Assembly (NCBI RefSeq): GCF_033304595.1
Contig: NZ_CP116341.1
Coordinates: 663,001 to 727,000, forward strand
From: Sporosarcina jeotgali
Lineage (GTDB): Bacteria > Bacillota > Bacilli > Bacillales_A > Planococcaceae
Direction of reading: 5' to 3'
DNA: 64,000 bases
A program made the translations under genes and the position numbers. Position 1 is the stretch's first letter; each line of letters opens with the position of its first letter. A model generated the notes under the pieces. It had not been told where the DNA came from and did no database searches. It saw only the letters and a program-made list of their open reading frames with translations. Positions 35,484-47,119 of this stretch are shown here, one piece after another.

Positions 35484-35995
35484 AACGAGTCATCACAGTA
35501 ACAGTTATTAATCAAAGCGGCGTGCTGAACCGAGTCACTGGATTGCTCATGAAGCGGCAATTCAACATTGAAAGTATTACGGTTGGTCACACGGAGCAGT
35601 CGGGAATGTCGAAAATGACGTTTATCGTCCATGTGGAGGATGAGCAGAAGATCGAGCAGCTGGTGAAACAGCTGCAAAAGCAAATCGATGTGATAAAGGT
35701 GAATGATATTACCGACAAGTCGATTGTGCTGCGTGAGCTGGCGCTGGTAAAGGTGACGTCTCCGCCATCCGCAAGGGGAGAGATGAACAGCCTGGTGGAG
35801 CCGTTTCGGGCGACTGTCGTGGATTCCGGAAAGAACATCGTGACGTATCAAGTGACAGGTGATCCGGAAAAAATCGACGCGTTCATTGCCTTGCTGAAGC
35901 CATATGGCATCAAGGAGCTCACACGAACAGGCACGGCAGCATTCGTCCGAGAAGTCCAAAAAGCCCCATCTCCATTGTTATCGATTTTGAAATAA
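35480..35995 (+). CDS. ilvN: Acetolactate synthase, regulatory (small) subunit
   Basis: A 171-residue ACT-domain subunit that binds valine and activates the IlvB catalytic subunit. The N-terminal ACT domain (about residues 3-75) shows [29 protein letters not shown]; the C-terminal regulatory domain has [17 protein letters not shown] and [12 protein letters not shown]. It starts inside the ilvB stop (4-bp overlap). A 134-bp repeat element and about 225 bp separate it from ilvC. In Bacillus this gene is often called ilvH. Confidence 0.96.
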   Translation: MKRVITVTVINQSGVLNRVTGLLMKRQFNIESITVGHTEQSGMSKMTFIVHVEDEQKIEQLVKQLQKQIDVIKVNDITDKSIVLRELALVKVTSPPSARGEMNSLVEPFRATVVDSGKNIVTYQVTGDPEKIDAFIALLKPYGIKELTRTGTAAFVREVQKAPSPLLSILK

Positions 35996-36010
35996 CTCAT
36001 GGTATCCAGA

Positions 36011-36144
36011 CGGTGTTGATTTACGCTGCAGGTGGACGCTTTCCGAGGGGCTCGATTTCAGCCTCCTCGCTCGCTTCGCTCCCTGCGGGGTCTTCAACCT
36101 TCGCTGATCCCTCCGGAGTCGCCACCTTTCGCTCCAATCAACGG
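36011..36144. repeat. GC-rich Bacillales-type dispersed repeat inside the ilv-leu operon
   Basis: An element starting CGGTGTTGATT and ending CAATCAACGG (terminal TTGATT/AATCAA inverted), with an internal CTCGCTTCGCTCC block and GGAGTCGCCACCTTTCGCTC near the end. A diverged relative lies at 56743-56940. Elements of this kind are common between genes in Bacillaceae and Planococcaceae. It lies between ilvN and ilvC without coding capacity and could form a strong RNA hairpin. Confidence 0.8.
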
Positions 36145-36208
36145 GGCTAGTTGTAGATAACTTAATTTCTTGGAAAATGAAATAAAAAATAAAACCCACA
36201 AACCCTAG

Positions 36209-38795
<2,587 letters not shown>

Positions 38796-38816
38796 TCCTA
38801 TAAGGAGGAGACGACG

Positions 38817-39917
38817 ATGGAAAAACGTATCGCAGTATTACCCGGAGACGGGATTGGTCCTGAAGTAATCAGTTCTGCAGTGAAGGTGCTTGAAGTAATT
38901 GCTAGAAGATTTCATCATTCGTTCGAATTTGTCTATGGATCTATCGGCGGGGCTGCAGTAGATGCCTATGGCACACCGCTTCCAGATGAAACGATTGCAC
39001 TTTGTGAAAAGAGTGATGCTGTGTTACTTGGCGCGGTCGGAGGTCCAAAGTGGGATCAAAACCCTGCTGACACCCGTCCGGAAAAAGGTTTGCTTGCCAT
39101 CCGTAAACACTTTGGACTGTTTGCAAACATTCGTCCCGTGAAGGCTGTACCTGCCATTCTCCATCGTTCTCCTTTGAAAGAAGATCTTGTGAAAGATGTC
39201 GATCTAGTCATCGTTCGCGAACTGACAGGCGGTCTGTATTTCGGTGAACCGAGCCGGAAAACGCATGATGCTGCTGTTGATACTCTCGTTTATACGCGAG
39301 TGGAAATTGAACGGATTGTCCGGTCTGCCTTTGACCTCGCACGGATGCGGCGCGGAAAAGTGACGTCAGTTGATAAAGCGAACGTACTTCAATCTAGCCG
39401 TCTATGGCGCGAAGTGGTAGAAGAAGTGCGTGCTGGATATCCTGACATTGAAGTCGAACATCAACTCGTCGATTCCGCTGCAATGAAACTGATTACAAAC
39501 CCAGCAGCATTCGATGTCATTGTGACAGAGAACATGTTCGGCGATATTTTGAGTGATGAAGCATCCGTCATTACAGGATCTCTTGGGCTATTGCCTTCAG
39601 CGAGTGTCCGGACGGACGGTTTCGGTTTATACGAACCGGTCCACGGTTCTGCGCCGGACGTAGCGGGAAAGGGACTTGCAAATCCAGCTGCGACCATGTT
39701 GTCCGCTGCGATGATGCTGCGTCAATCATTTGGAATGGAAGAAGAAGCAACAGCAATCGAGCAAGCCGTTCAGACGATTTATGAAGAAGGTCATTGTACC
39801 GCAGATCTTGCGGGATCAGGAGTCCGTCCGTTATCGACAGAGCAATGGGCGGCACGCGTTGCTGAAGAAGTGGATATCCAGTCCGTTTCAAACAGTATCA
39901 TGTGTTCATACGTATAA
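38817..39917 (+). CDS. leuB: 3-isopropylmalate dehydrogenase
   Basis: NAD-dependent oxidative decarboxylase of leucine synthesis. 366 residues. It opens with the typical [10 protein letters not shown]; substrate residues appear in [10 protein letters not shown] and [16 protein letters not shown]; the metal-binding block is [26 protein letters not shown] loop [23 protein letters not shown] lies 6 nt before the ATG. It sits 21 bp after leuA in the same operon. Confidence 0.97.
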   Translation: MEKRIAVLPGDGIGPEVISSAVKVLEVIARRFHHSFEFVYGSIGGAAVDAYGTPLPDETIALCEKSDAVLLGAVGGPKWDQNPADTRPEKGLLAIRKHFGLFANIRPVKAVPAILHRSPLKEDLVKDVDLVIVRELTGGLYFGEPSRKTHDAAVDTLVYTRVEIERIVRSAFDLARMRRGKVTSVDKANVLQSSRLWREVVEEVRAGYPDIEVEHQLVDSAAMKLITNPAAFDVIVTENMFGDILSDEASVITGSLGLLPSASVRTDGFGLYEPVHGSAPDVAGKGLANPAATMLSAAMMLRQSFGMEEEATAIEQAVQTIYEEGHCTADLAGSGVRPLSTEQWAARVAEEVDIQSVSNSIMCSYV

Positions 39918-39970
39918 CTAAACAACCGCGGCGTCCTGCATGCTGCCACTCATGGAAAGGGGAATTGGAA

Positions 39971-41380
39971 ATGGTAAAAACAATTATTGAAAAGGTTTGG
40001 GATCGACATGTCGTGACAGAAGAAGAAGGGAAACCTGATTTGCTCTACATCGACCTCCATCTCCTCCATGAAGTGACTTCTCCCCAAGCGTTTGAAGGAT
40101 TACGGCTTGCAGGCCGCCAAGTGCGGCGTCCGGAACGATGTTATGCGACGATGGACCATAACGTACCGACACGTAATATTGAAACAGTCAGCGATCCGAC
40201 TGCTCAGAAACAAATGACGACACTTGAAAAGAACTGTGAAGAATTCGGGATTGAACTTGCGCATATGACACACCCGGACCAAGGGAGTGTCCACATTATC
40301 GGACCTGAGCTTGGGCTAACACAGCCTGGCCGCACTATTGTTTGCGGAGACAGCCATACATCCACACATGGTGCGTTCGGTGCGATCGCGTTCGGAATCG
40401 GAACGAGTGAAGTGGAGCACGTACTTTCAACTCAAACCCTTTGGCAACGCCGTCCTAAGACAATGGAAGTGAAAATTTCAGGAGAATTAGGTACGGGTGT
40501 GACTGCAAAAGATGTGATCCTCGCTGTCATTGCAAAGTTTGGAATTGACGTTGGAACCGGTCATATCATTGAATTCACCGGTGAAGCAATCCGAAACTTG
40601 TCGATGGAAGAACGGATGACAATTTGCAACATGTCGATCGAAGCAGGCGCAAAAGCAGGATTGATCAGCCCGGATGAAACGACGGTTGAGTATTTAAGAG
40701 GCCGTCGCCACGTTCCTGAAGGTGAAGCATTTGAAGCGGCTGCGGCAGAATGGCTGGCACTTGCGACAGATGAAGGTGCGGTCTATGACACAACGCTGAC
40801 TCTAGATGCGGCCGACATTGAACCCTATGTAACGTGGGGAACGAACCCTGCGATGGGAACAGGAATTAGTGGCCGCGTACCGTATGCGTCTGATTATGCA
40901 TCACCGTCTGACAAAGAAGCGTTGAAAAAAGCAATCGCTTATATGGGACTGGAAGAAGGGATGCCGCTATCCGATATTTCCATCCAGCATGTCTTTATCG
41001 GATCGTGTACGAATGCACGTTTAAGTGACTTGCGTGCAGCCGCGGCAATTGTGCAAGGACAGCAAGTTCATCCGGCCGTCACCGCGATTGTCGTTCCTGG
41101 ATCACGTTCTGTGAAGCGACTTGCAGAACAAGAAGGGCTGGACGAAGTATTTAAAGCGGCCGGATTTGAATGGCGTGAATCCGGATGCAGTATGTGTCTG
41201 GCAATGAATGATGACATCGTTCCTGCAGGTGAACGGTGTGCATCTACGTCAAACCGGAACTTTGAAGGACGCCAAGGTGCTGGCGCGCGGACGCATCTGG
41301 TCAGTCCGGCGATGGCGGCAGCGGCTGCAATTGCAGGACGGTTTACGGATATTCGGAAAGTACCTGCGCTGCAGGGCTGA
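39971..41380 (+). CDS. leuC: 3-isopropylmalate dehydratase, large subunit
   Basis: Aconitase-family iron-sulphur subunit. 469 residues. It shows [15 protein letters not shown], the first cluster Cys in [14 protein letters not shown] and the pair in [10 protein letters not shown]. The ATG at 39971 follows AAAGGGGAA by 6 nt and gives [15 protein letters not shown], the usual start; the longer in-frame ORF from 39902 overlaps leuB and is not used. LeuC works as a heterodimer with LeuD, 16 bp downstream. Confidence 0.97.
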   Translation: MVKTIIEKVWDRHVVTEEEGKPDLLYIDLHLLHEVTSPQAFEGLRLAGRQVRRPERCYATMDHNVPTRNIETVSDPTAQKQMTTLEKNCEEFGIELAHMTHPDQGSVHIIGPELGLTQPGRTIVCGDSHTSTHGAFGAIAFGIGTSEVEHVLSTQTLWQRRPKTMEVKISGELGTGVTAKDVILAVIAKFGIDVGTGHIIEFTGEAIRNLSMEERMTICNMSIEAGAKAGLISPDETTVEYLRGRRHVPEGEAFEAAAAEWLALATDEGAVYDTTLTLDAADIEPYVTWGTNPAMGTGISGRVPYASDYASPSDKEALKKAIAYMGLEEGMPLSDISIQHVFIGSCTNARLSDLRAAAAIVQGQQVHPAVTAIVVPGSRSVKRLAEQEGLDEVFKAAGFEWRESGCSMCLAMNDDIVPAGERCASTSNRNFEGRQGAGARTHLVSPAMAAAAAIAGRFTDIRKVPALQG

Positions 41381-41396
41381 AGGGAGGAGCATACTT

Positions 41397-41987
41397 ATGG
41401 AACCGATTAATGTTGTCACAAGTGTTATGACTCCGTTAGACCGGAAAAATGTCGATACGGACCAGATCATTTCTAAAGAGTTTTTAAAGCGAATTGAACG
41501 TACAGGATTCGGAAAGTATTTGTTTTATCATTGGCGGTTTGACAGTGAAGGCAATGCGAATACCGAATTTGTTCTGAATGATCCTAGATTTGAAGGTTCA
41601 AAAATTTTAGTAGCGGATGAAAACTTCGGATGCGGCTCTTCCCGTGAACATGCTCCGTGGGCAATTCTTGACTATGGATTCCGAGTAGTGATCGCACCGG
41701 GATTTGCGGATATCTTCTATAGTAACTGTTTCAAAAATGGCATCCTGCCGATTCGACTCGCTCAAAGCGAAATCGATTCATTACTTGCAGATGGCCAAAA
41801 AAGTCCGATTGAACTAACTGTGAACTTAGAGCATCAGACGGTCACTCGTACAGATACGGAAGAAATTCTGACTTTTGATATCGATCCGTATTCACGTCAG
41901 ATGCTGCTGAATGGCTGGGATGAAATCTCTCTAACTTTTCAATATGAAGACCAAATCGCTGCCTATGAAGAACGCATTGCCCGTTGA
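41397..41987 (+). CDS. leuD: 3-isopropylmalate dehydratase, small subunit
   Basis: A 196-residue swivel-domain partner of LeuC. It shows NVDTDQIISKEFLKRIERTGFG and the substrate loop NFGCGSSREHAPWAI. The ATG at 41397 has GGGAGGAG at 8 nt; the longer ORF start at 41208 lies in leuC and is not used. It is the last gene of the ilv-leu operon; its stop codon lies in the terminator stem. Confidence 0.97.
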   Translation: MEPINVVTSVMTPLDRKNVDTDQIISKEFLKRIERTGFGKYLFYHWRFDSEGNANTEFVLNDPRFEGSKILVADENFGCGSSREHAPWAILDYGFRVVIAPGFADIFYSNCFKNGILPIRLAQSEIDSLLADGQKSPIELTVNLEHQTVTRTDTEEILTFDIDPYSRQMLLNGWDEISLTFQYEDQIAAYEERIAR

Positions 41988-42005
41988 GATAACGGGTTTT
42001 TTTTC
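41980..42005 (+). terminator. Terminator of the ilv-leu operon
   Basis: CCCGTT and AACGGG with a 5-nt loop, followed by eight T. The stem includes the leuD stop codon. Confidence 0.85.
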
Positions 42006-42077
42006 GTAATAAAGGAAAATACATGAACGATGTCGAAATTTTGTGTGTACAACAATCTGATTATTGGGGGAATTTGA

Positions 42078-43250
42078 TTGAGAAATGAAGACTTGCTGCT
42101 CATACCTGGGCCGACGCCTGTCGTCGATTCGATTTACGATGCACTGGGGGAGGAGACGCGCGCACATACAGACCCGCGATTTGTGAGTCGTTTTAAGAAG
42201 GCGATTGAACGCACTAAGCGAATTTTGAATACCGATGGGGAAGTATTCATCGTCGCAGGCTCCGGGACACTTGCTATGGAAATGGCGCTCGTTAACACGA
42301 TAGCCCCGGGGGAAAAGCTCTTAATCATCAGTCATGGGTATTTTGGAGATCGTTTCATTAAACTCGGACAAGCATTCGGAATCCATATTGACTTGTTGCA
42401 GGCAGAGTGGGGCAAACAAGTCGATTTGAAACACGTCAAAGAACACTTAGAGAAAAACCAATATAAAGCGGTCACTGTGACCCATGCCGACACGTCAACG
42501 GGCGTTCAAGCAAGTTTAGGGGAATTGATCCCGCTTATTAAACAGCACGGCGCGCTGGCTATAGTTGATGGAGTATGTGCAACAACTGCGATGCCGGAAG
42601 ATATGCAGCACAATTATGCAGGTCCAGACACTGCAATCGACATTGTCTTAACCGGTTCGCAAAAAGCGATCGGTGTTCCGCCAGGCGTTGGCATCGTGGC
42701 ATTTAGTCAAGCTGCGTTGAAAGCGCGAAACGAAATGAAATCGGTATCTGCTTATTATTGTGATATCCACAACTGGATTCCCGTCATGCATGATCCATCC
42801 AAATATTTCGCAACACCGCCTGTCAATATGATCTGCGCGCTTGAAGAAGGATTACGTATTGTTGAAGAAGAAGGTCTCAAAGAACGTTACGAGCGGCATA
42901 AAGCTTACGGACGTGCTGTTCGCTCTGCGCTGCGAGTCTATGGCATGGTGCCGCTGGCTGAAGAAAAAGACGCAGCACCGACATTGAGTTGTATCTATTA
43001 TCCGGAAGGTGTAGACGATGCCGCATTCCGGGCGGAGTTAGCCAAAGAAGGCGTGATTTTATCAGGCGCTCTTGCACATCTAGCTGGAAAAGCTTTCAGA
43101 ATCGGCCATATGGGCAACACAACGCCAGATATGCTCGAAACCGCTATCCGAAAAATCGGCGAAGCCTTGCAAAAATGCGGGCATGAAGCGGCAGTTGAAG
43201 AGGCGGTATCTGCATTGCAGGAAACGTTGGGTTCGTTGTCAATTAACTAA
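42078..43250 (+). CDS. Class V PLP-dependent aminotransferase (alanine/serine-glyoxylate type)
   Basis: A 390-residue fold-type I aminotransferase. It opens with LLIPGPTPV, has the phosphate-binding SGTLAMEMAL, the PLP Asp in AIVDGVC and the Schiff-base Lys in TGSQKAIGVPPG. This is the alanine-glyoxylate aminotransferase group, which includes PucG and serine-glyoxylate enzymes. The TTG start at 42078 follows GGGGG by 7 nt. It is read separately from leuD because a terminator lies between them. A role near purine or glyoxylate metabolism is possible but no neighbours support it; the substrate is not settled. Confidence 0.88.
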   Translation: MRNEDLLLIPGPTPVVDSIYDALGEETRAHTDPRFVSRFKKAIERTKRILNTDGEVFIVAGSGTLAMEMALVNTIAPGEKLLIISHGYFGDRFIKLGQAFGIHIDLLQAEWGKQVDLKHVKEHLEKNQYKAVTVTHADTSTGVQASLGELIPLIKQHGALAIVDGVCATTAMPEDMQHNYAGPDTAIDIVLTGSQKAIGVPPGVGIVAFSQAALKARNEMKSVSAYYCDIHNWIPVMHDPSKYFATPPVNMICALEEGLRIVEEEGLKERYERHKAYGRAVRSALRVYGMVPLAEEKDAAPTLSCIYYPEGVDDAAFRAELAKEGVILSGALAHLAGKAFRIGHMGNTTPDMLETAIRKIGEALQKCGHEAAVEEAVSALQETLGSLSIN

Positions 43251-43278
43251 TAACCTATTTTCGCTATAGAATATTAAG

Positions 43279-43316
43279 ACTACAAAATTCCTTTGTGAAT
43301 CTTTGTAGTTTTTTTT
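43279..43316 (+). terminator. Terminator of the aminotransferase gene
   Basis: ACTACAAA paired with TTTGTAGT, followed by T-run. Confidence 0.85.
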
Positions 43317-43430
43317 ACATGATAACAGTTCATACACTTTTTACTAAATGCTTACTATTGACCAAGAGTTAAAGTCGTTTAATTGAAAATGCTAAGCTTA
43401 ACATTGAATTAGAATATTTAGAAAATACTA

Positions 43431-43459
43431 TTGCAATTGGTAATTAGATGGTTTAGAAT
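43431..43459 (+). promoter_or_regulatory. SigA promoter of the ROK/uptake cluster
   Basis: TTGCAA, 17 bp, TAGAAT, with the predicted transcription start about 80 bp before the ROK start codon. Confidence 0.75.
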
Positions 43460-43471
43460 ATACTTAATGTT

Positions 43472-43501
43472 CAGTTAGTAAGTTTTGTTAACTAACTAAC
43501 T
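43472..43501. promoter_or_regulatory. Palindromic operator, probably for the ROK regulator
   Basis: Outer arms CAGTTAGT / ACTAACTG (perfect) and an inner form GTTAGTAAG-N5-TTAACTAAC. It lies just after the predicted transcription start, where a repressor would block. The inner form resembles XylR-type ROK operators in general shape. Autoregulation is inferred. Confidence 0.65.
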
Positions 43502-43546
43502 GGATTTATGTTGACTACTACCTACCGACAGTAAGGGGCAGTTGCA

Positions 43547-44722
43547 ATGCAAAATGGGAGTTTAGGATTTTTAAGAAACGAAAACAAACGCAAAGTCCTT
43601 CAACGAATAATTGATGAGGAACCGACTACTAGAGTCCAGATTTCAAAAGACTTATCTATGAGTAAACCGACAGTATCCAGCCTGGTTGGAGAATTAATTG
43701 AAGAAGGCTGGATTATTGAAACTGGAAGTGGTGAAGCATCTTCAAGTGGAGGCAGAAAACCAGTAAAACTTAGATTCAATGCTAAAAATGCGTATTGTAT
43801 TGGAATTGATATTGGAGGTACCGGAGTTGTACTCGGAATTACAGATTTGCAGGGAGAACTAGTTAACTTGAAAGAATTTGAAACGCAGAAAAACTTGGGC
43901 GAAAAGTTACTGGTGGAGATTAAAACCCAAGTAGATGTCATGTTGAGTGAAAGTGGTATTGATAAGCAAAATATTTTAGGGGTTGGCGTTGGTGTCCCTG
44001 GGATTACAAATTTAGAAACAGGGATTGTAGTTGAAGCACCTGCTTTAAAATGGAGCAATTACCCCGCTAGGAAAAAAATTGAAGAGATCCTGTCAATGCC
44101 TGTTTTTATTGATAATGATGTAAATGTAAGTTTACTTGGTGAAAAGTGGTTAGGAAAAGGCAGACATGCATCAAACATGATTTATATCTCTGTAGGAACC
44201 GGAATTGGAAGCGGTATCATGCTGCAAGGAAATATATATCGCGGTAGTAATTACAGTGCCGGAGAAATAGGTTATATGGTAACTGATCGTCAGTTTGCGA
44301 GTTTATATAAACCAACGGTCAAAGGATATGGATTTTTAGAGAGTGTATCGGGCGGGAATTCAATTGGCGAACACTTGTCAAATCGTTTGGAAAGAGAAGT
44401 TACTTCTTTAGAGGCGTTTGAGTTATACAGGAAAGGCAACGCGGATGCGATTGAAGTGGTTACAGTAGCAATCGAAAATTTATCCATTGGAATCGCTAAC
44501 TATGTTTCATTATTCGATCCTGAGATTGTCATTCTAGGAGGTGGTGTCACCCAGTCGTTCGATGTTATACAGCCGATGATAAACGACATCCTGAATCGCT
44601 ATACACCTAGATCTTGTGAAATTGTACAATCAGCTTTTGGTAAGAAGGCTGGAGTAATTGGTGCCGTGGCATTGGTGCTGAATGAGCATGGAGGGTTATT
44701 CACTACAAAAAGAGAGGGGTAA
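43547..44722 (+). CDS. ROK-family transcriptional repressor
   Basis: A 391-residue NagC/XylR-like regulator. The winged-helix domain (about residues 10-75) shows TTRVQISKDLSMSKPTVSSLV. The ROK sugar-kinase-like part starts with IGIDIGGTGVVLGI, followed by GVGVPGITN and SVGTGIGSG. The usual zinc motif (CxCGxxGCxE) is missing: after SAGEIGYM the sequence runs through a loop with no cysteines, so ligand sensing may differ. AAGGGG precedes the ATG. It is the first gene of the uptake cluster and overlies its own operator. A carbohydrate ligand is usual in the family but is not supported by these neighbours. Confidence 0.92.
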   Translation: MQNGSLGFLRNENKRKVLQRIIDEEPTTRVQISKDLSMSKPTVSSLVGELIEEGWIIETGSGEASSSGGRKPVKLRFNAKNAYCIGIDIGGTGVVLGITDLQGELVNLKEFETQKNLGEKLLVEIKTQVDVMLSESGIDKQNILGVGVGVPGITNLETGIVVEAPALKWSNYPARKKIEEILSMPVFIDNDVNVSLLGEKWLGKGRHASNMIYISVGTGIGSGIMLQGNIYRGSNYSAGEIGYMVTDRQFASLYKPTVKGYGFLESVSGGNSIGEHLSNRLEREVTSLEAFELYRKGNADAIEVVTVAIENLSIGIANYVSLFDPEIVILGGGVTQSFDVIQPMINDILNRYTPRSCEIVQSAFGKKAGVIGAVALVLNEHGGLFTTKREG

Positions 44723-44727
44723 GGTCG

Positions 44728-45852
44728 ATGAAAATGCAATTTAAATTTGGTTTGTTTTTCGTGTTGCTGGCAGCATTATTGTTAGGAGGTTGTATGGCTG
44801 GAAGTTCAGAGAAAACTGAAAAACCGGCTGCTGGTGATACTGAAGAGAATAAAGATGGAGATGCAGAAAATAAAGAACTTGAAGATAAAGTCGTCATATA
44901 TTCTCCGCATGGTAAGGATATTTTAAGTGACTTCCAAAAACAATTTGAAGAGGAATACGGTATTAAGATGGAATTCTTAGATATGGGTTCTCAAGAGATT
45001 TTAGACCGTATTCGTTCGGAAAAGAATAATACCCAGGCTGACGTTTGGTGGGGGGCACCGCAAGTCAACTTTGATCAAGCTAAAGATAACGATTTACTAG
45101 CTGAATACAAACCATCCTACGCGGACTCACTTGATGAAATTTATCATGATCCAGATTGGATGTGGTCAGGTACATCGATGACACCAGAAGTAATTTTGTA
45201 TAACTCAAAGGAAATTTCTAAAGAAGATGCTCCAAAAGACTGGGATGACCTTCTTGATCCTAAATGGAAGGATGAAGTCATTATTAGATACCCGCTGGCA
45301 TCCGGAACAATGAGAACTATCTATTCTTCTATGATTTACAGAACATATAAAGACTCTGAAGATCCTGCAGAGGGTTATGAATGGCTGAAGAAGTTTGATA
45401 TGAACACGAAGGAATATGCAGCCAACCCAGAAATCATGTACAACCAAGTGGCGAAAGGAGTTGGAAGCTTAACAGTTTGGAATATGCCAGATACTGTTAT
45501 GCTGGCTAAGGAAAAAGGATATCCTTTCGATTATGTACTTCCGGAAAGCGGAACTCCTGTACTAACGGAAGGCATCGCCATCATAAAGGATGCTCCACAT
45601 CCTAATGCGGCTGAAGCTTTCTATGAGTTTGTAAACACTCCTGAGGCTGCTAAATTGTTGGCTGAAAGCTATTACCGTATTCCAACACGTGATGACGTCA
45701 CTGATCTGCCAGAGTGGATTAAAGAAGCAGAAGACAAGATTAAGCCAATGGATATTGATTGGAAATTATTCCAAGAGAAGTCTGATGAGTGGATGGATTA
45801 TTGGGATAACAACATTAAAAACACAAAGAAAGATAAAAGTGACGAAGAATAA
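44728..45852 (+). CDS. ABC transporter substrate-binding lipoprotein (family 1, AfuA/FbpA-like)
   Basis: A 374-residue solute-binding protein. The signal peptide ends in lipobox LLLGGC, and the mature protein starts with an acidic, low-complexity linker (residues about 25-55). The binding fold has VVIYSPHGKDILSDFQKQFEEEYGI, ADVWWGAPQ and TEGIAIIKDAPHPNAAEAF, as in Fe(III), phosphonate and thiamine-type binding proteins. No Tyr-Tyr pair typical of FbpA iron ligands was recognised. Transcription from the ROK gene reads into it 5 bp later. A long hairpin follows before the ATPase gene. Confidence 0.92.
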   Translation: MKMQFKFGLFFVLLAALLLGGCMAGSSEKTEKPAAGDTEENKDGDAENKELEDKVVIYSPHGKDILSDFQKQFEEEYGIKMEFLDMGSQEILDRIRSEKNNTQADVWWGAPQVNFDQAKDNDLLAEYKPSYADSLDEIYHDPDWMWSGTSMTPEVILYNSKEISKEDAPKDWDDLLDPKWKDEVIIRYPLASGTMRTIYSSMIYRTYKDSEDPAEGYEWLKKFDMNTKEYAANPEIMYNQVAKGVGSLTVWNMPDTVMLAKEKGYPFDYVLPESGTPVLTEGIAIIKDAPHPNAAEAFYEFVNTPEAAKLLAESYYRIPTRDDVTDLPEWIKEAEDKIKPMDIDWKLFQEKSDEWMDYWDNNIKNTKKDKSDEE

Positions 45853-45898
45853 TTGAATTTTTACTTCCGTAAAATTTAAAGGAACACTAATTAATAGC

Positions 45899-45941
45899 AT
45901 TCGACTATCATATCTAAAATTTATGATAGTCGAATACTTTT
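45899..45941 (+). terminator. Intercistronic hairpin between binding protein and ATPase genes
   Basis: A perfect 14-bp stem (ATTCGACTATCATA and complement) with a 9-nt loop, then ACTTTTTC. A partial terminator or 3' mRNA stabiliser at this position would yield more binding protein than ATPase and permease. Confidence 0.75.
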
Positions 45942-45963
45942 TCAAAGAAGGAGGTTGGTTGGG

Positions 45964-47061
45964 ATGTCAATCGTCCATTTAGAAGCCATTACCAAGCGGT
46001 TTGGAGATGTTACTGCTGTCAAAGAGCTGGACTTACTGATAAAAGAAGGAGAATTTTTCACGTTTTTAGGGCCGAGTGGATGTGGGAAAACAACAACACT
46101 TCGAATGATCGCCGGTTTTTACTATCCAACTGAAGGGATAGTGAGATTCAATGAGAGAAACATGACAACTGTTTCACCTGAAAATAGAAATACGGGTATG
46201 GTATTTCAAAACTATGCACTTTTTCCTCATATGACTGTCTTTGAAAATGTCGCTTTTGGACTGAAAGTTAGAAAGCTTTCCAAAGATATAATTAAGGAAA
46301 AAGTTGTAGAGGTTCTAAAGAAAGTGCGATTAGATCAATATATTGATCGACAGGTCAGTCAATTATCAGGCGGCCAGCAACAGCGTGTAGCTCTCGCAAG
46401 AGCAATCGTCATAGAACCGGATATTTTACTCTTAGACGAACCACTCAGTAACTTAGATGCACGTTTGCGAGATGAAATGCGTACAGAGATATTAAGGCTG
46501 CAGCAAGAGTATAAGATTACTACTATATATGTCACCCATGATCAGGTTGAAGCCTTAACAATGAGCGATAGAATAGCTGTTTTCAGTCACGGAGTCTGCC
46601 AGCAGGTAGGGACACCTACTGAGATTTATAATGAACCTATTAACGACTTTGTAGCAGAATTCATAGGAGAAACAAACCTTTTAAATATTGACTATCTAAG
46701 TCAAACGACAGACTTCCATTCTTACCAGTTACATGAACTTGACAGTAAGATAGAAGTGAAAAATGATAGTGCGAATATAGCGGCATACGATAAAACTGAT
46801 AAGTTACGCATGTCGATAAGACCTGAAGCCGTGATAGTGTCTGAGCAGCCGTTAGAAGGAGTGAATGTATTTAAAGGCATAGTGAAAACGGTTCAGTTTA
46901 CTGGGGCGGCAGTACACACCTATGTTGAATTAACTGAAACAGTCGTAATTGAAAGTACGAACTTAAACAAAGGACCTGCAACATATTTAAATGAAGGAAA
47001 TGAGGTCTATGTACAGTTTCCGGCGGAACATATTAGGGTTATTCCTGAAATGAATATATAA
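45964..47061 (+). CDS. ABC transporter ATP-binding protein
   Basis: A 365-residue ATPase of the PotA/FbpC/CysA class. Walker A GPSGCGKTT (36-44), Q-loop NYALFPHMTVFENV, signature LSGGQQQRVALARA, Walker B ILLLDEPLSNLDA, switch His in VTHDQ. A TOBE domain at the C-terminus (about 290-360). The ATG at 45964 follows AAGGAGG by 9 nt; the upstream TTG adds only three residues. It powers the permease at 47120. Confidence 0.94.
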   Translation: MSIVHLEAITKRFGDVTAVKELDLLIKEGEFFTFLGPSGCGKTTTLRMIAGFYYPTEGIVRFNERNMTTVSPENRNTGMVFQNYALFPHMTVFENVAFGLKVRKLSKDIIKEKVVEVLKKVRLDQYIDRQVSQLSGGQQQRVALARAIVIEPDILLLDEPLSNLDARLRDEMRTEILRLQQEYKITTIYVTHDQVEALTMSDRIAVFSHGVCQQVGTPTEIYNEPINDFVAEFIGETNLLNIDYLSQTTDFHSYQLHELDSKIEVKNDSANIAAYDKTDKLRMSIRPEAVIVSEQPLEGVNVFKGIVKTVQFTGAAVHTYVELTETVVIESTNLNKGPATYLNEGNEVYVQFPAEHIRVIPEMNI

Positions 47062-47119
47062 AGTTAACCTGATTTATTTGTTAAAGTAGCTGATCGTGAT
47101 GCAAAGGGAGGCATTTTAC

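Noticed and set aside
41208..41396. N-terminal extension of leuD inside leuC
   Set aside because: LeuD proteins begin at the MEPINVVTS residues, and GGGAGGAG stands 8 nt before that ATG.
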